DNA of 64,000 nt from Mastigamoeba balamuthi (taxonomy: Eukaryota > Evosea > Mastigamoebida > Mastigamoebidae): assembly GCA_902651635.1 (NCBI GenBank), contig CACRSC010000026.1, positions 114,953-178,952 of the forward strand, in the 5' to 3' direction. Below are positions 50,463 to 61,271 of this stretch, piece by piece; position 1 is the first letter of the stretch, and each line of letters starts with the position of its first letter. The notes beneath the pieces were generated by a model, which was not told where the DNA came from, ran no database searches, and worked only from the letters and a program-made list of their open reading frames with translations. A program made the translations under genes and the position numbers.

Positions 50463-53218
50463 ATGCGGCCGCTCTCCACCGCCCGCGACCACTTCCGCCG
50501 TCTGCGCCTGACGGTCCTCGAGGCCTGCCTCGTCCTCCTCGTGACCGCCAGCGTCATCGCCGCAGGCACCGACCCCTGGGCCCACGCAGTCGCAAAAAAA
50601 AAACCAAGTCCCAGCTGACTGGAACCTCTGCTCCGCCCGGGCCGCAGTGGTCGTCCCGTGGACGATGGCGCGCGGCGCGGGGCTCGCGAGCGTCAGGGCG
50701 GTGGCCGCCCCGCTGCTGGAGAAGATCGCGACGGCTGCGCAGGTGCAGGTGCTCGCGTTCCTGGGCACCGCGGAGGCCGCGGGTCTCGAGGCCCGCGAGA
50801 CGTTCGCGTGGCTGCGGGCCCCGGGCAACCTCACGTTCGACGCGCAGCTGTTCCTCCGCGTGGCCGCGCGCGTCTCGCCCGAGATGCGCCTGCGCTACCT
50901 GGCCCTGGGCTACGCCGACGGGCGCATGTCGGGCGTCATGCTCGACAAGCGCTCGGGCCACGCGTTCCTGCAGGCGCGAAGAGCTCCCCCTCCCCCCTTC
51001 CCCACGACGCTGACGGCGAGGGCAGATGGTGGACATCGAGAACGGCAGCTTGACGCACCAGAGGCAGTGGCTGGTCTCGGCGGCGACGGGGTGGAACGCG
51101 AGCTTCCCGGGCGAGCCCTACGACGACCTCGGTGCCCACTCGCCCGCTGTCTTCTCTGGCCTCCTCGCTGGCTGGCCTCGTCTCACTGTGCGCTGCAGGG
51201 CCGTACAACGTGACGACGTGGTCGTCCCAGCAAGAGTCGACGGTCTCGTCCTCGGAGGCTCCGCTGTGGTGGAACGACCTGTACATCGAGGTCACCGGGG
51301 AGGCAAGAACTCTCCACGCTTCCCTGCAGCCCCTGCCAGACCTCACCCTGCCTCCACTCCCAAGGCCCCGCACATCCTGATGGTGGAGCTGGTCGCCAGC
51401 TTCGGTGTCCCGATCTACCGCGGCAGTGAGTACGTGGGGGTCATCTCGATCGACTTCACCGTCGGAGACATCAGCGGCACGCAGGCTCTGCGCTCTCTGA
51501 CGTTGCGCCTACCGACCCTGACGCTCGCGGCACATCGCAGACTACCTGGGCACGCTGGACCTGACCAACAGGGCACGCGCCCTCGTGGTCAACACCGCGG
51601 GGACAGTGGTTGGCACGTCGTTCAACGAGACGATCGTCTCTGCTGCGCCAGACGGTCTTCTGCAGACCAAGAACGCCACAGAGCTCACAGACCCCGTCGT
51701 GCGCCCCCGCTACCAGCACCCCGCACACGCGCGCGCGACCTCGCCGCGGCCGGCTGACGTCGTGCCCTTCAGATGCGTGCTGTGGCCAACTACTTTGTCG
51801 AGCACACGGAGAGCCGCGTGGCCCCGTTCGCGTTCGGCCAGAAGAGCACGTTCGCTCTGGATCTGCTGGTCTCGGGGCGAACGACGCGCGTGCACGTAAC
51901 CGCGCTGCCGACGCAGAACAAGTGAGCGGCGAGCAGGGTTGTTGCCTTTGCGGACTTAACCGAGCGGGGGCTGGCAGGTACGGGCTGAACTGGACTACAA
52001 TCGTCGCCGTGGAGGAGTCCGAGTACACAGAGCAGCTGTTCACCCGGTCCAAATCCGCGCTGCTGGCGGGAGTCATCATCCTCGTGGGGATCACCGTCGT
52101 CATCATCTCCGCGTTCACCGCCGCGCTGATCTTCATGTACTCCGAGTCCCGCAAGATCCACTCGTCGACAACGGTGCCACTCCCGGGGTTGTCCCCTTGC
52201 CTAACAGAGTGTTGCCCAGAAGGTGTTCCCGCTCAAGACGGGCCTGGAGCAGGCGGTGGACATTCTCAAGCGGATCAATGTGGGCGACATGTCCAAGAAG
52301 CAGATCAACGAGTTCATCACCCGCGCGCTGGGCTCTCTCGGGTGCTCTGTGCTCTCTCACCAACAGTCTTCGCTCGCCAGAACACCTGCGCTGACGGGCA
52401 CTCTACTCCGGTCGGGGCAGCATGGGTGTGTACCGAGTCGACCTGAAGAGCAAGGAGCTGGACCCCGAGCAGGAAGCGTGGCTCACGCAGCAGTGCCAGC
52501 TCGCGGTGCCATTCTCTGTGTCGAGGCTGGACCTGCATCAGGAGGCGTTCCCGAGCCTCAGTATATCGACGCTGCAGTTCAGTGTCCTGTCGCAGGGCGA
52601 AGACTGCTTCGTGCCGGTGTGCCTCGAGGTTGTCCGACACCTGGGCCTTCTCTCCACGCTGAAGACAACGGAGGAGACCTTCACGCACTTCCTGACACGC
52701 ATCGAAGAGTACTCGCGAATATAATGGCCTGAGAAATGTGCTAACTTGGCGAGCAGGCAGTTCAAGCCGAACCCGTTCCACAACTCGCTGCACGCGGCAG
52801 AGTCGACGCAGTTCCTGTGCGCGCTGATCGCGCAGTCCAAGGTGCAGCTGTGCTCGCTGGAGAAGCTGGCGCTGGTGCTGGCGTGCATCGTGCACGACCT
52901 GGGGCACCCGGGGCGGACCAACGGGTTCCTGGTGGCGTCGGGGTCGGAGCTGGCGCTGCGGTACAACGACACCAGCGTGCTGGAGAACTACCACCTGGCG
53001 GCGGCGTGGGGGGCGGTGGCCGAGTGCCAGCTGCTGGGGGGCGTGGACGCGGCGACGCACCGGCTGCTGCGCCGGCTGGTCATCGCGCTGGTGCTGGCCA
53101 CTGACATGGCCCACCACTTCCAGATCGTCAGCGACTTCAGCTCCCGCATGGCCACCTCCAAGCTCCTCCTCGGCGACGACGACCGCCTCGCCACCATGAA
53201 GGTCATGCTCAAGATCGC
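50463..53218 (+). CDS. Cache-domain transmembrane cyclic nucleotide phosphodiesterase A (cut by an assembly break)
   Basis: Start MRPLSTARDHFRRLR at 50463, then a membrane anchor (LTVLEACLVLLVTASVIAA). The predicted extracellular part (about 50648-51990) is double-Cache-like: a long helix (VRAVAAPLLEKIATAAQ), LRYLALGYADGRMSG, VPIYRGSEYVGVISIDFTVG and RARALVVNTAGTVVGTSFN. A second membrane helix (ALLAGVIILVGITVVIISA) follows at about 52057. Cytosolic: KVFPLKTGLEQAVDILKRI, then the PDEase I domain from 52757 with the catalytic and metal sites PNPFHNSLHAAESTQF and IVHDLGHPGRTN. The gene stops matching its paralogues exactly at a single N (53219), so the missing end is most simply an assembly fault. 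It should hydrolyse cAMP or cGMP; which one is not clear. Confidence 0.8.
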
Positions 53219-53617
53219 NCACACACAGTTCAAAAAGAAATGGCTGCTCCCCCAGAAATGGCCAGCCCAGAGCCCGGATGGATGTCATCACAGGCAGCTC
53301 TCGCGACTCGAGAGTAAACAACCTGATGATAAGCGCCAGGCCACTCGGTATCCACCAGATGCTGCATCCGGACAGCCTCGTTTTGGCCTTAAGCCAATGG
53401 TTGAGAAGAACAGTACATCTGCATGTTATGTTCACAACCCTGGGATCCCGCGGTCATACGCAGCATTGCGCATCACTGCATACCACAGCACAAAGGGGCT
53501 TCCGATCACTGCACGCTACCGGGCGTTGGCAGTCGCTGAAGGTGCGGTGCCGAGATGGCAATACTGCGCATTATTTCCAAAAATAGCTCACTGCTTAACT
53601 CCTGAGCAGCCGCCGCT
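53219..53617. other. Sequence after the lone N, up to gene B
   Basis: 53219 is an isolated N. From 53220 the sequence no longer continues the phosphodiesterase reading frame and does not resemble the 3' ends of genes B or C; it is probably joined from elsewhere. No gene seen. The last 50 bases contain the TATA-like box of gene B. Confidence 0.7.
53577..53586 (+). promoter_or_regulatory. TATA-like box of Cache-phosphodiesterase B
   Basis: CCAAAAATAG about 35 nt upstream of the start of gene B. Confidence 0.45.
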
Positions 53618-56600
53618 ATGCGCGCCCTCTCCTCCCGCGTCCACTTCCGACGCCTGCGCCTGACAGTGCTCGAGGTCTTCCTCGTGCTGTTCGTGACTGC
53701 CAGCGTCATCGCCGCAGGCAGGCCCCCACACAGTCGCCCGATTTCCCTTGAGGAAAATCACAGCACCGCGCAGTGGTCGTTCCGTGGAGGATGGCGCGCA
53801 GCGCGGGGTTCGCGAGCATCAGGGCGGTCGCAGAGCCACTGTTGGAGAAGATCGCGACAGCCTCGCAGATTCAGGTGCTCGAGTTCCTGCACACGGCCGA
53901 GGCCGCGACGCTCGAGGCCACCGAGACGCTCTCGTGGCTGCGGCCGCCAGGGAACCTCACGTTCGAGCTGGAGCTCTTCCACCGCATCGGCATGCGCGTG
54001 TCCCCCGAGATGCGGCTGCGATACATCGCGCTCGGCTACGAGGACGGGCGGATGTCGTGCGTCATGTTCGACAAGGCGTCGCGACGGAGTTTCCTGCAGG
54101 CACGCCAGGACAGTCGGGAAAGCGCTTACATTCAGGGGCGGCCCAGACGGTGGACATTGTGGACGGCAACCTGACGAACCAGCGCCAGTGGCTAGTCTCT
54201 GCCGGCACGGAGTGGAACTCTAGCTACCCCGGCATGCCATACGACGACCTCGGTGCCTCGTTCTACCAGAAAATTGGTGGCGGTGGAGTAAATTGCTCAC
54301 TCTCCCACGCCTTCCCCCCGCAGGACCGTACAACGTGTCATCGTGGACGTCTCAGGCGGGCAACGGAACACTGGCCCTGTCAGCGATGTGGGTCAACAGC
54401 CTCTACATCGAGAGAACCGGCCCTGTCCGCCATCCAAACACCTCCTGTGACTCTGACACTCCCCCTCGTAAGGCGCCGCACTACATCATGGTGGAGCTGC
54501 TGGCAGTGTTCGGCTCCGTGGTCTTCCGTAACGGGGAGTTGCTCGGGGTCATGACTGTCGCGTTCACAGTCGGCGATATCAGCGGCGCGTGCCCTCGTCC
54601 TCACCCTCAACTCCTGCTCCGAACGCAGGCTTACTCGACGCCATCCAGGCTACTTGGCCACTCTGGACCTCACCAACAGGGCCCGGGCCATCGTCGTCAA
54701 CACACAGGGGACAATCGTAGGGACGTCGTACAACGAGAGCACCATCGCAGCGCTGCCCAACGGGGTCCTGCAGACTAAGAACGTTTCCTCGCTGACAGAC
54801 CCCGTTGTATGCCCTCGGCAGTCCGCCCTGCGTCAGCTGTCTCGGCTCACGGGCATCGCAGATGAAGGCCGTTGCGACCTTCTTTCTCGAGAGCACAGAG
54901 AGGCGCGAGACCGCGTTCGCGTTCACCGAGCAGAGCTCGTGGGACTTGGACCTCACTGTCGCGGGGAGGCGGACGCGCGTGTACATCACTGTGCTCCCGC
55001 TGCGCAACGAGTGAGTGGCGGGCCGTTCAGCTCCTCGCTCTCCTGCGCCACCTGACGAGCTGCGTGGCGTTGCAACAGGTACGGGCTGGACTGGACGACC
55101 ATCGTCGCGGTCGAGGAGCGTGAGTACACAGAGCAGCTGACCGCGCACTCTCGATCGGCGCTGCTGGCGGGCATCATCATCCTCGTGAGCGTCACCGCCG
55201 TCGTCATCGCAGCCTTCAGTGTCGCCCTCGCCGTCATGTTCTACGAGTCCCGCAAGATCCAGGACTCGTCCACCGTGCGACAGTCCCCACCGCACGCGGC
55301 GTGCCTCCAAGTCTGACGGGGCGGATGCACTGTGCGCTCCCAGAAGGTGTTCCCACTCAAGACGGGGCTGGAGCAAGCAGTGGACATCCTCAAGCGCATC
55401 GACGTCAACAACATGCCCATGAGGCGCATCTCCGATATGATCAGCCGCGCCCTCGCGTCCCTGGGGTGCCCGCCGGCCTCCTCCCGCCTCACTGCTGACG
55501 CGCTGGGGAGGGCAGCACGGGTGTGTACAGAGTGGACCTGAGGAACAAGGAGCTCGACTCCGAGCAGGAGGCGTGGCTCACGCAGCAGTGCCAGCTCTCG
55601 GCAAAGGCAGTCGCCAGCGGCTCGTCCAAGCAGGAGCTCCTTCCAGCGGCGCTCGCAGACAACGGCCTTGGCGTGACATCGCTGCAGTTCTCGGTTCTGG
55701 CGCAGGGCGACTGCTTTGTCCCGGTGTGCCTCGAGGTTGCCAGATACCTCGACCTGGTGCAGACACTGCGAATCAGCGAGGAGGACTTTGCGCACTTTCT
55801 AGTCCATGTGGAAGAGTGCGGGCCTCCGTACATCACTCCTCTAACACCACGACAGGCAGTTCAAGCCGAACCCGTTCCACAACTCGCTGCACGCGGCAGA
55901 GTCGACGCAGTTCCTGTGCGCGCTGATCGCGCAGTCCAAGGTGCAGCTGTGCTCGCTGGAGAAGCTGGCGCTGGTGCTGGCGTGCATCGTGCACGACCTG
56001 GGGCACCCGGGGCGGACCAACGGGTTCCTGGTGGCGTCGGGGTCGGAGCTGGCGCTGCGGTACAACGACACCAGCGTGCTGGAGAACTACCACCTGGCGG
56101 CGGCGTGGGGGGCGGTGGCCGAGTGCCAGCTGCTGGGGGGCGTGGACGCGGCGACGCACCGGCTGCTGCGCCGGCTGGTCATCGCGCTGGTGCTGGCCAC
56201 CGACATGGCCCACCACTTCCAGATCGTCAGCGACTTCAGCTCCCGCATGGCCACCTCCAAGCTCCTCCTCGGCGACGACGACCGCCTCGCCACCATGAAG
56301 GTCATGCTCAAGATCGCCGACCTCGGCTACGCCGCCCGCCCCCGCGAAGAGGCCGTCACGTGGGCCGAGCGGCTCTTCGAGGAGAACCTGCAGCAGGGCG
56401 ACCAGGAGCGCGTCCTCAAGATGCCCGTCTCTGCCCACATGGACAGGGCCACCGCGTCGCTGCCCAAGATGCAGCTCAACTTCCACAACTTCATCTGCTT
56501 CCCTCTCTTCCAAGGTGCTGCTCCAGCTCTACTGCTTCTTTGGCGGTGTCCTTCTCACTTGGTGATTCGTATGGTTCACCAGCATTCAACGAATTCAAGC

Positions 56601-56677
56601 CTGTTCCCGAGCTGATGCAAACCCTGGCGACGAACCGTTCGTACTGGATGGATCAATTGTCGCAGCATCCTCAGTGA
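53618..56677 (+). CDS. Cache-domain transmembrane cyclic nucleotide phosphodiesterase B
   Basis: Complete member of the trio. Start MRALSSRVHFRRLR; anchor LTVLEVFLVLFVTASVIAA; extracellular Cache-like region (LLEKIATASQIQVLEFL, LRYIALGYEDGRMSC, GSVVFRNGELLGVMTVAFTVG, RARAIVVNTQGTIVGTSYN); second membrane helix (ALLAGIIILVSVTAVVIAA) near 55160; linker KVFPLKTGLEQAVDILKRI; then VDLRNKELDSEQEAW and the PDEase I domain from 55857. Metal ligands: His in FHNSLHAAES, His-Asp in VHDLGHPGR, Asp in LKIADLGYAAR. A last exon (from about 56585) adds FNEFKPVPELMQTLATNR and ends QHPQ. Many short introns (about 50-90 nt). It is predicted to lower cytosolic cyclic nucleotide in response to an outside ligand. 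Confidence 0.85.
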
Positions 56678-56893
56678 AGGGCTTCCCCTTTGACTGTTGT
56701 GCTCGTGTGGCATTCATAACGCTAGAAGCAAGTTATCCTTTTAGACGTTCTCCTCACTGCGCCATCACGCCCTCCTCTTGTGGAGTTAGATCATCCTGCC
56801 CAATTTTGAACCGCCTGGACTGCGGGTTCAGTGCATCTTTCTGTTCTCATGGAAATGCTGATGATTCCGACTGCTCGGGTAGGCCAGTGCGCT

Positions 56894-56903
56894 CCATAAA
56901 TAG
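56894..56903 (+). promoter_or_regulatory. TATA-like box of Cache-phosphodiesterase C
   Basis: CCATAAATAG about 25 nt upstream of the start of gene C. Confidence 0.45.
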
Positions 56904-56924
56904 ACCACTTCCACAGATCCCGCC

Positions 56925-59900
56925 ATGCGCAACAACACTATCGGCCGCAGCCACTGCCGCCGCCTGCGTCTCACGCTCCTCGAGGCTCTCCTCGTTCTGC
57001 TCGTGACCGGGAGCGTCATCGCTGCGGGCACGCCGTCCCCGGGTGGGCCTCATCGCCCAGTGAGCTCACTCGTGCGAGGACAACGCAGTGGTCGTTCCGT
57101 GGATGATGGCGCGCAGCGCGGGGGTCTCGAGCGTCAGGGACGTCGCAGGGCCCCTCCTCGAGAAGATTGCGGCGGCTGCGCGTGTGCAGGTGATGGAGTT
57201 CCTGCACATGGCCGAGGCCGCGGGGCTCGAGGCCCACGAGGCGTTGAAGTACCAGCGACCCCCGGGGGACCTGACCTTCGAGGTGGGGCTCTTCTACCGC
57301 ATCGGCATGCGGGTCTCCCCCGACATGCGCCTGCGCTACATCTGCATGGGCTACGTGGATGGGCGTGTGTCGTCGGTCATGTTCGACGAGCCCACGCAGC
57401 AGGCGTACCTTCAGGTACACAGCTGCTCTGGTGGGAGCAAACTCCGCACTACTGTGACTCACCACGCAGTAGACTGTGGACATTGTTGACGGCAACCAGA
57501 CGCACCTGCGGCAGTGGCGGATAAGCCCGGACACAGGGTGGAATGCGAGCTACCCTGGGGCGCCTTACGACGACCTCGGTGAGCAGCGGCCTCGTCCTCC
57601 TCACCCCAGACCAAACCCGCGGACCTCCTCTCAGGACCGTACAATGCGACGGCGTGGGCCCTCGTGACGGACAATGTGACGCTTCACAACCCGCCGATGT
57701 GGGTGCCCTACCTCGGCATCGAGATAACAGGGGCTGTACGGCATGCGGAGGCGCCAGACAGCCAACTCTCTGAACGCACATCCAAAGGCACCGAACTACA
57801 TCAGGGTGGAGCTGCTCGCGTCGTTCGGCGGTGTGGTTATCCACAACGGAAGCCTGATCGGAGCGTTGACTGTGACATTCACGGTGGGCGACATCAGTGG
57901 CACGCGGACATACTCGCCCACTCCCTCTAACACGCCATCTGCAGACTACCTGGCAACATTAGACCTCACCCAGAGGGCCAGAGTGCTTGTGGTAAGCACA
58001 AACGGAACTATTGTCGCCACGTCGTACAACGAGACCATCTTCGACAAGCTCCCCGACGGGCTCATTCAAACCAAGAATGTCACGAGACTGACAGATCCGG
58101 TGGTGCTCAAATGGTGGGATGCGTCCCACACTCACACTCAACGCAGATGCGCGTTGTGGCACTGCATATGCTCGCGGAGGCTGCTGACCAAGCGGCCCCT
58201 TTCGCGTTGCAGGAGAAGAGTACGTTTGTCCTCGACCTACGAGTGTCAGGGCGGATGACCCGTGTGTCAATCACAGTGCTGCCCACGCACAATACGTACG
58301 CCTCGAGTCCATACACACAACTGATCCGCAGTACAGGCGAGGGCTTAACTGGACTACCATCGTTGCTGTGGAGGAGTCGGGGTACACGGACAGGCTCTAC
58401 AGAAACTCGCGGTCAGCCCTGCTGGCCGGAATCATCATCCTCATCGGGATCACCGTCGTCATCATCTCCGCTTTCACCCTTGCTCTCATAGTCATGTACT
58501 CCGAGTCCCGCAAGATACACGCCTCCACATCAGTGCGTCCTTGTGTTTCTCGCGCATTGAACTGAGAGCAGTTTGCCAGAGAGTGTATCCTCTCAAGACG
58601 GGTCTGGAGAAGGCCGTGGACACACTGAAGCGGATCAATGTCAAGAAAATGTCGCAGCGAGAGGTCACCGAGCTCATCAACTGCGCCCTCGGGTCCCTGG
58701 GGTAGGTTCCACCGCTGTGCAATTGCGTGTTGACAATGGCGTGACAGAACTGGAGTGTACAACGTGGACCTCAAGAACAAGGACCTGGACCCTGAGCAGG
58801 AGGCATGGCTGGCACAGGAATGCCAGCTGTCTCTCAGGTTCACCGACCGGTACCAGATGGACGTGCACTCGGAGGTGTTTCCAGACCTGGGCGCCGGCAT
58901 CACGTCGCTGCAGTTCTCGGTGCTCTCGCAGGGCGACTGCTTTGTCCCGGTGTGCCTGCAGGTGGTCAAGCACTTCGACCTGATGCCCAAGCTGGGTGTC
59001 ACTGAAGAGGCCTTCACGGGCTTCCTGGCTCGGATAGAGGAGTTCGCGCATGCTCTCTCGCACACTGCCCTCTCTGACAATGCACGGCCTCTGCCTGCTC
59101 GGTTGCAGGCAGTTCAAGCCGAACCCGTTCCACAACTCGCTGCACGCGGCAGAGTCGACGCAGTTCCTGTGCGCGCTGATCGCGCAGTCCAAGGTGCAGC
59201 TGTGCTCGCTGGAGAAGCTGGCGCTGGTGCTGGCGTGCATCGTGCACGACCTGGGGCACCCGGGGCGGACCAACGGGTTCCTGGTGGCGTCGGGGTCGGA
59301 GCTGGCGCTGCGGTACAACGACACCAGCGTGCTGGAGAACTACCACCTGGCGGCGGCGTGGGGGGCGGTGGCCGAGTGCCAGCTGCTGGGGGGCGTGGAC
59401 GCGGCGACGCACCGGCTGCTGCGGCGGCTGGTCATCGCGCTGGTGCTGGCCACCGACATGGCCCACCACTTCCAGATCGTCAGCGACTTCAGCTCCCGCA
59501 TGGCCACCTCCAAGCTCCTCCTCGGCGACGACGACCGCCTCGCCACCATGAAGGTCATGCTCAAGATCGCCGACCTCGGCTACGCCGCCCGCCCCCGCGA
59601 AGAGGCCGTGACTTGGGCCGAGCGGCTCTTCGAGGAGAACCTGCAGCAGGGCGACCAGGAGCGCGTCCTCAAGATGCCCGTCTCTGCCCACATGGACAGG
59701 GCGACAGCGTCGCTGCCCAAGATGCAGCTCAACTTCCACAACTTCATCTGCTTCCCTCTCTTCCAGGGTGCGCAACCGGCAGGAGCTGTGGCCATTGGCA
59801 TTGACTAAGATGCTGTACAGCGTTCACCGAGTTTGCTCCGGTGCCCGAGCTGATGCAAAACCTGGCGACGAACCGCTCGTACTGGATGGAGCAATTATCG

Positions 59901-60050
59901 CAGCAACCGCAGTGCGACCGTGCGCTGGCGGTGATGAGCCACGGTGTTCCTGGCTCTGTTACCGACACAGACGATTGTGAGCACAGCTTTTTCTTTCGAC
60001 GAACTCTCAGCCCAATTCGCAACAGAACGCACGTGGGCACCCGGAGTTGA
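56925..60050 (+). CDS. Cache-domain transmembrane cyclic nucleotide phosphodiesterase C
   Basis: Third member. Start MRNNTIGRSHCRRLR; anchor LTLLEALLVLLVTGSVIAA; Cache-like region (LLEKIAAAARVQVMEFL, LRYICMGYVDGRVSS, GVVIHNGSLIGALTVTFTVG, RARVLVVSTNGTIVATSYN); second membrane helix (ALLAGIIILIGITVVIISA) near 58420; linker VYPLKTGLEKAVDTLKRI; PDEase I domain from 59109 with FHNSLHAAES, VHDLGHPGR and LKIADLGYAAR. The last intron (59767-59818) is followed by FTEFAPVPELMQNLATNR. Where gene B has CAG-TGA, this gene has CAG-TGC, so the frame continues 45 codons to 60050, adding a basic tail (FFFRRTLSPIRNRTHVGTRS). Confidence 0.85.
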
Positions 60051-60160
60051 TCGGGGCACCTGGCGCTCCCCCGGGGCGTGCTGACAGCTGGTTCTGGCGT
60101 TTGGTTGTTTAGTAGCAATGCTCTTCATTGTTTTGTTCGCGGAGTCCGCGGAGAAGTCCC

Positions 60161-61271
60161 TCACTTGAGCTGGACAGAGCCGTTGTCCATCGACACGACG
60201 CTGACGAGGACCTCGACGGGGGTGGTGGGGAACGCGGCCTGGATGGCCTTCCTGCCGCCCTCGAACTCCTTCTCGATGAGCGTCGCGAAGCCGACGAGGA
60301 TGCAGCCGGCCTCCTGGACGAGCTTGCCCAGCGCCACCATCGTCGCGCCCTTGGCGAGGAAGTCGTCGACCACCAGCACCCTGTCGCCCGGGCACATGAA
60401 CTCCTTCGAGACCACCAGCGGAGTCGACCCACCCTGCGAGAGGAGCCCCCCGCGGTTAATCGTTCGGTTCCAGCGTTTCAAGTGTCGCAGTTGCCCCACG
60501 TGTTGACGTTATTTTGAATGGGGCTGGGGTACCGCATTTTATTCACAAGCGTAAGGGAGAACCGTGTGACAGCGCGGAGTGTGCTCAGCGATGGTGCAAG
60601 TGCTTTGACGATTGTGCAAATTTGGACACGCAATTGCACCAGCGAAATCAAAACCCTCGAAAGAGGTACGCAGAACGTAACCGGACACCCGCACACAAGC
60701 GACGCCCCTCGATTGCAGCGTATGAGGGACGGGGGGTTGTAGCTGTGCTGGCGTCCCTTTTTGCTTTTCACTCAGCGTCGTTGATGTTCTTCCCCTTTGA
60801 TGTCACCAGTGACGCAAATAAGCGCGCAAAAAAGCAATGCGGGGTCCCCACAGCCTCCCCCGCCCCTCGCGCTCACCCGCCGGGGGGCTGCAGGCATCCC
60901 CAAGGAGGGTTCAAGCCCCCAGAGAGAGGACTAAGGGGGTACAGATGGGCCAATGAAGAGTACCTTAGTGTGGGAGGGGGCGTGGGCCTCGTAGGCGCCC
61001 TGGCACATGGTGACGGGCTTGACCTTGCGGGCGTAGACGACGGGCACGCGCAGGGCGGCGGCCGTCGTGAGGCCCGGGACGATGCCGCTGGTCTCGGCGG
61101 TGAGGACGCGGGTGGGGTGCAGGGCCTCGAAGCGGGCGGCGAGCTCAGCACCGCAGGCGGTCATCAGCACGGCGTCGACCTGGTGGTTCAGGAAGCCGTC
61201 ACCTTGAGGATGCCGTTGCCCAGGTTGCGGCCCTCCTCCTGCACGCGCTGCTTCAGCTGGAGTGCTGCCAT
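60161..61271 (-). CDS. xpt: Bacterial-type xanthine phosphoribosyltransferase
   Basis: The protein follows Bacillus-type Xpt closely: MAALQLKQRVQEEGRNLGNG, GFLNHQVDAVLM, ELAARFEALHPTRVLTAETS, VPVVYARKVKPVTM, the PRPP loop VLVVDDFLAKGATMVAL, and EAGCILVGFATLIEKEFEGG. It should convert xanthine plus PRPP to XMP in purine salvage. A long intron (about 60442-60958) separates HTK from GGSTPLV, so it is a eukaryotic, spliced copy. Between GNGILK and GFLNHQ the sequence reads AAGGTGACGGC where the family needs one more base (AAG GTN GAC GGC), so there is a one-base frameshift near 61200, either a sequence error or a real defect. A eukaryotic gene of this type suggests acquisition from bacteria. Confidence 0.85.

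Noticed and set aside
60478-60771. A 97-codon minus-strand frame within the long xpt intron
   Set aside because: No domain, no flanking gene structure; better explained as intron sequence.
61193-61216. A 23-nt GT-AG intron in xpt at the ILK/GFLNHQ junction
   Set aside because: Too short to splice, and it would remove the conserved GFLNHQ; a one-base frameshift explains the sequence better.
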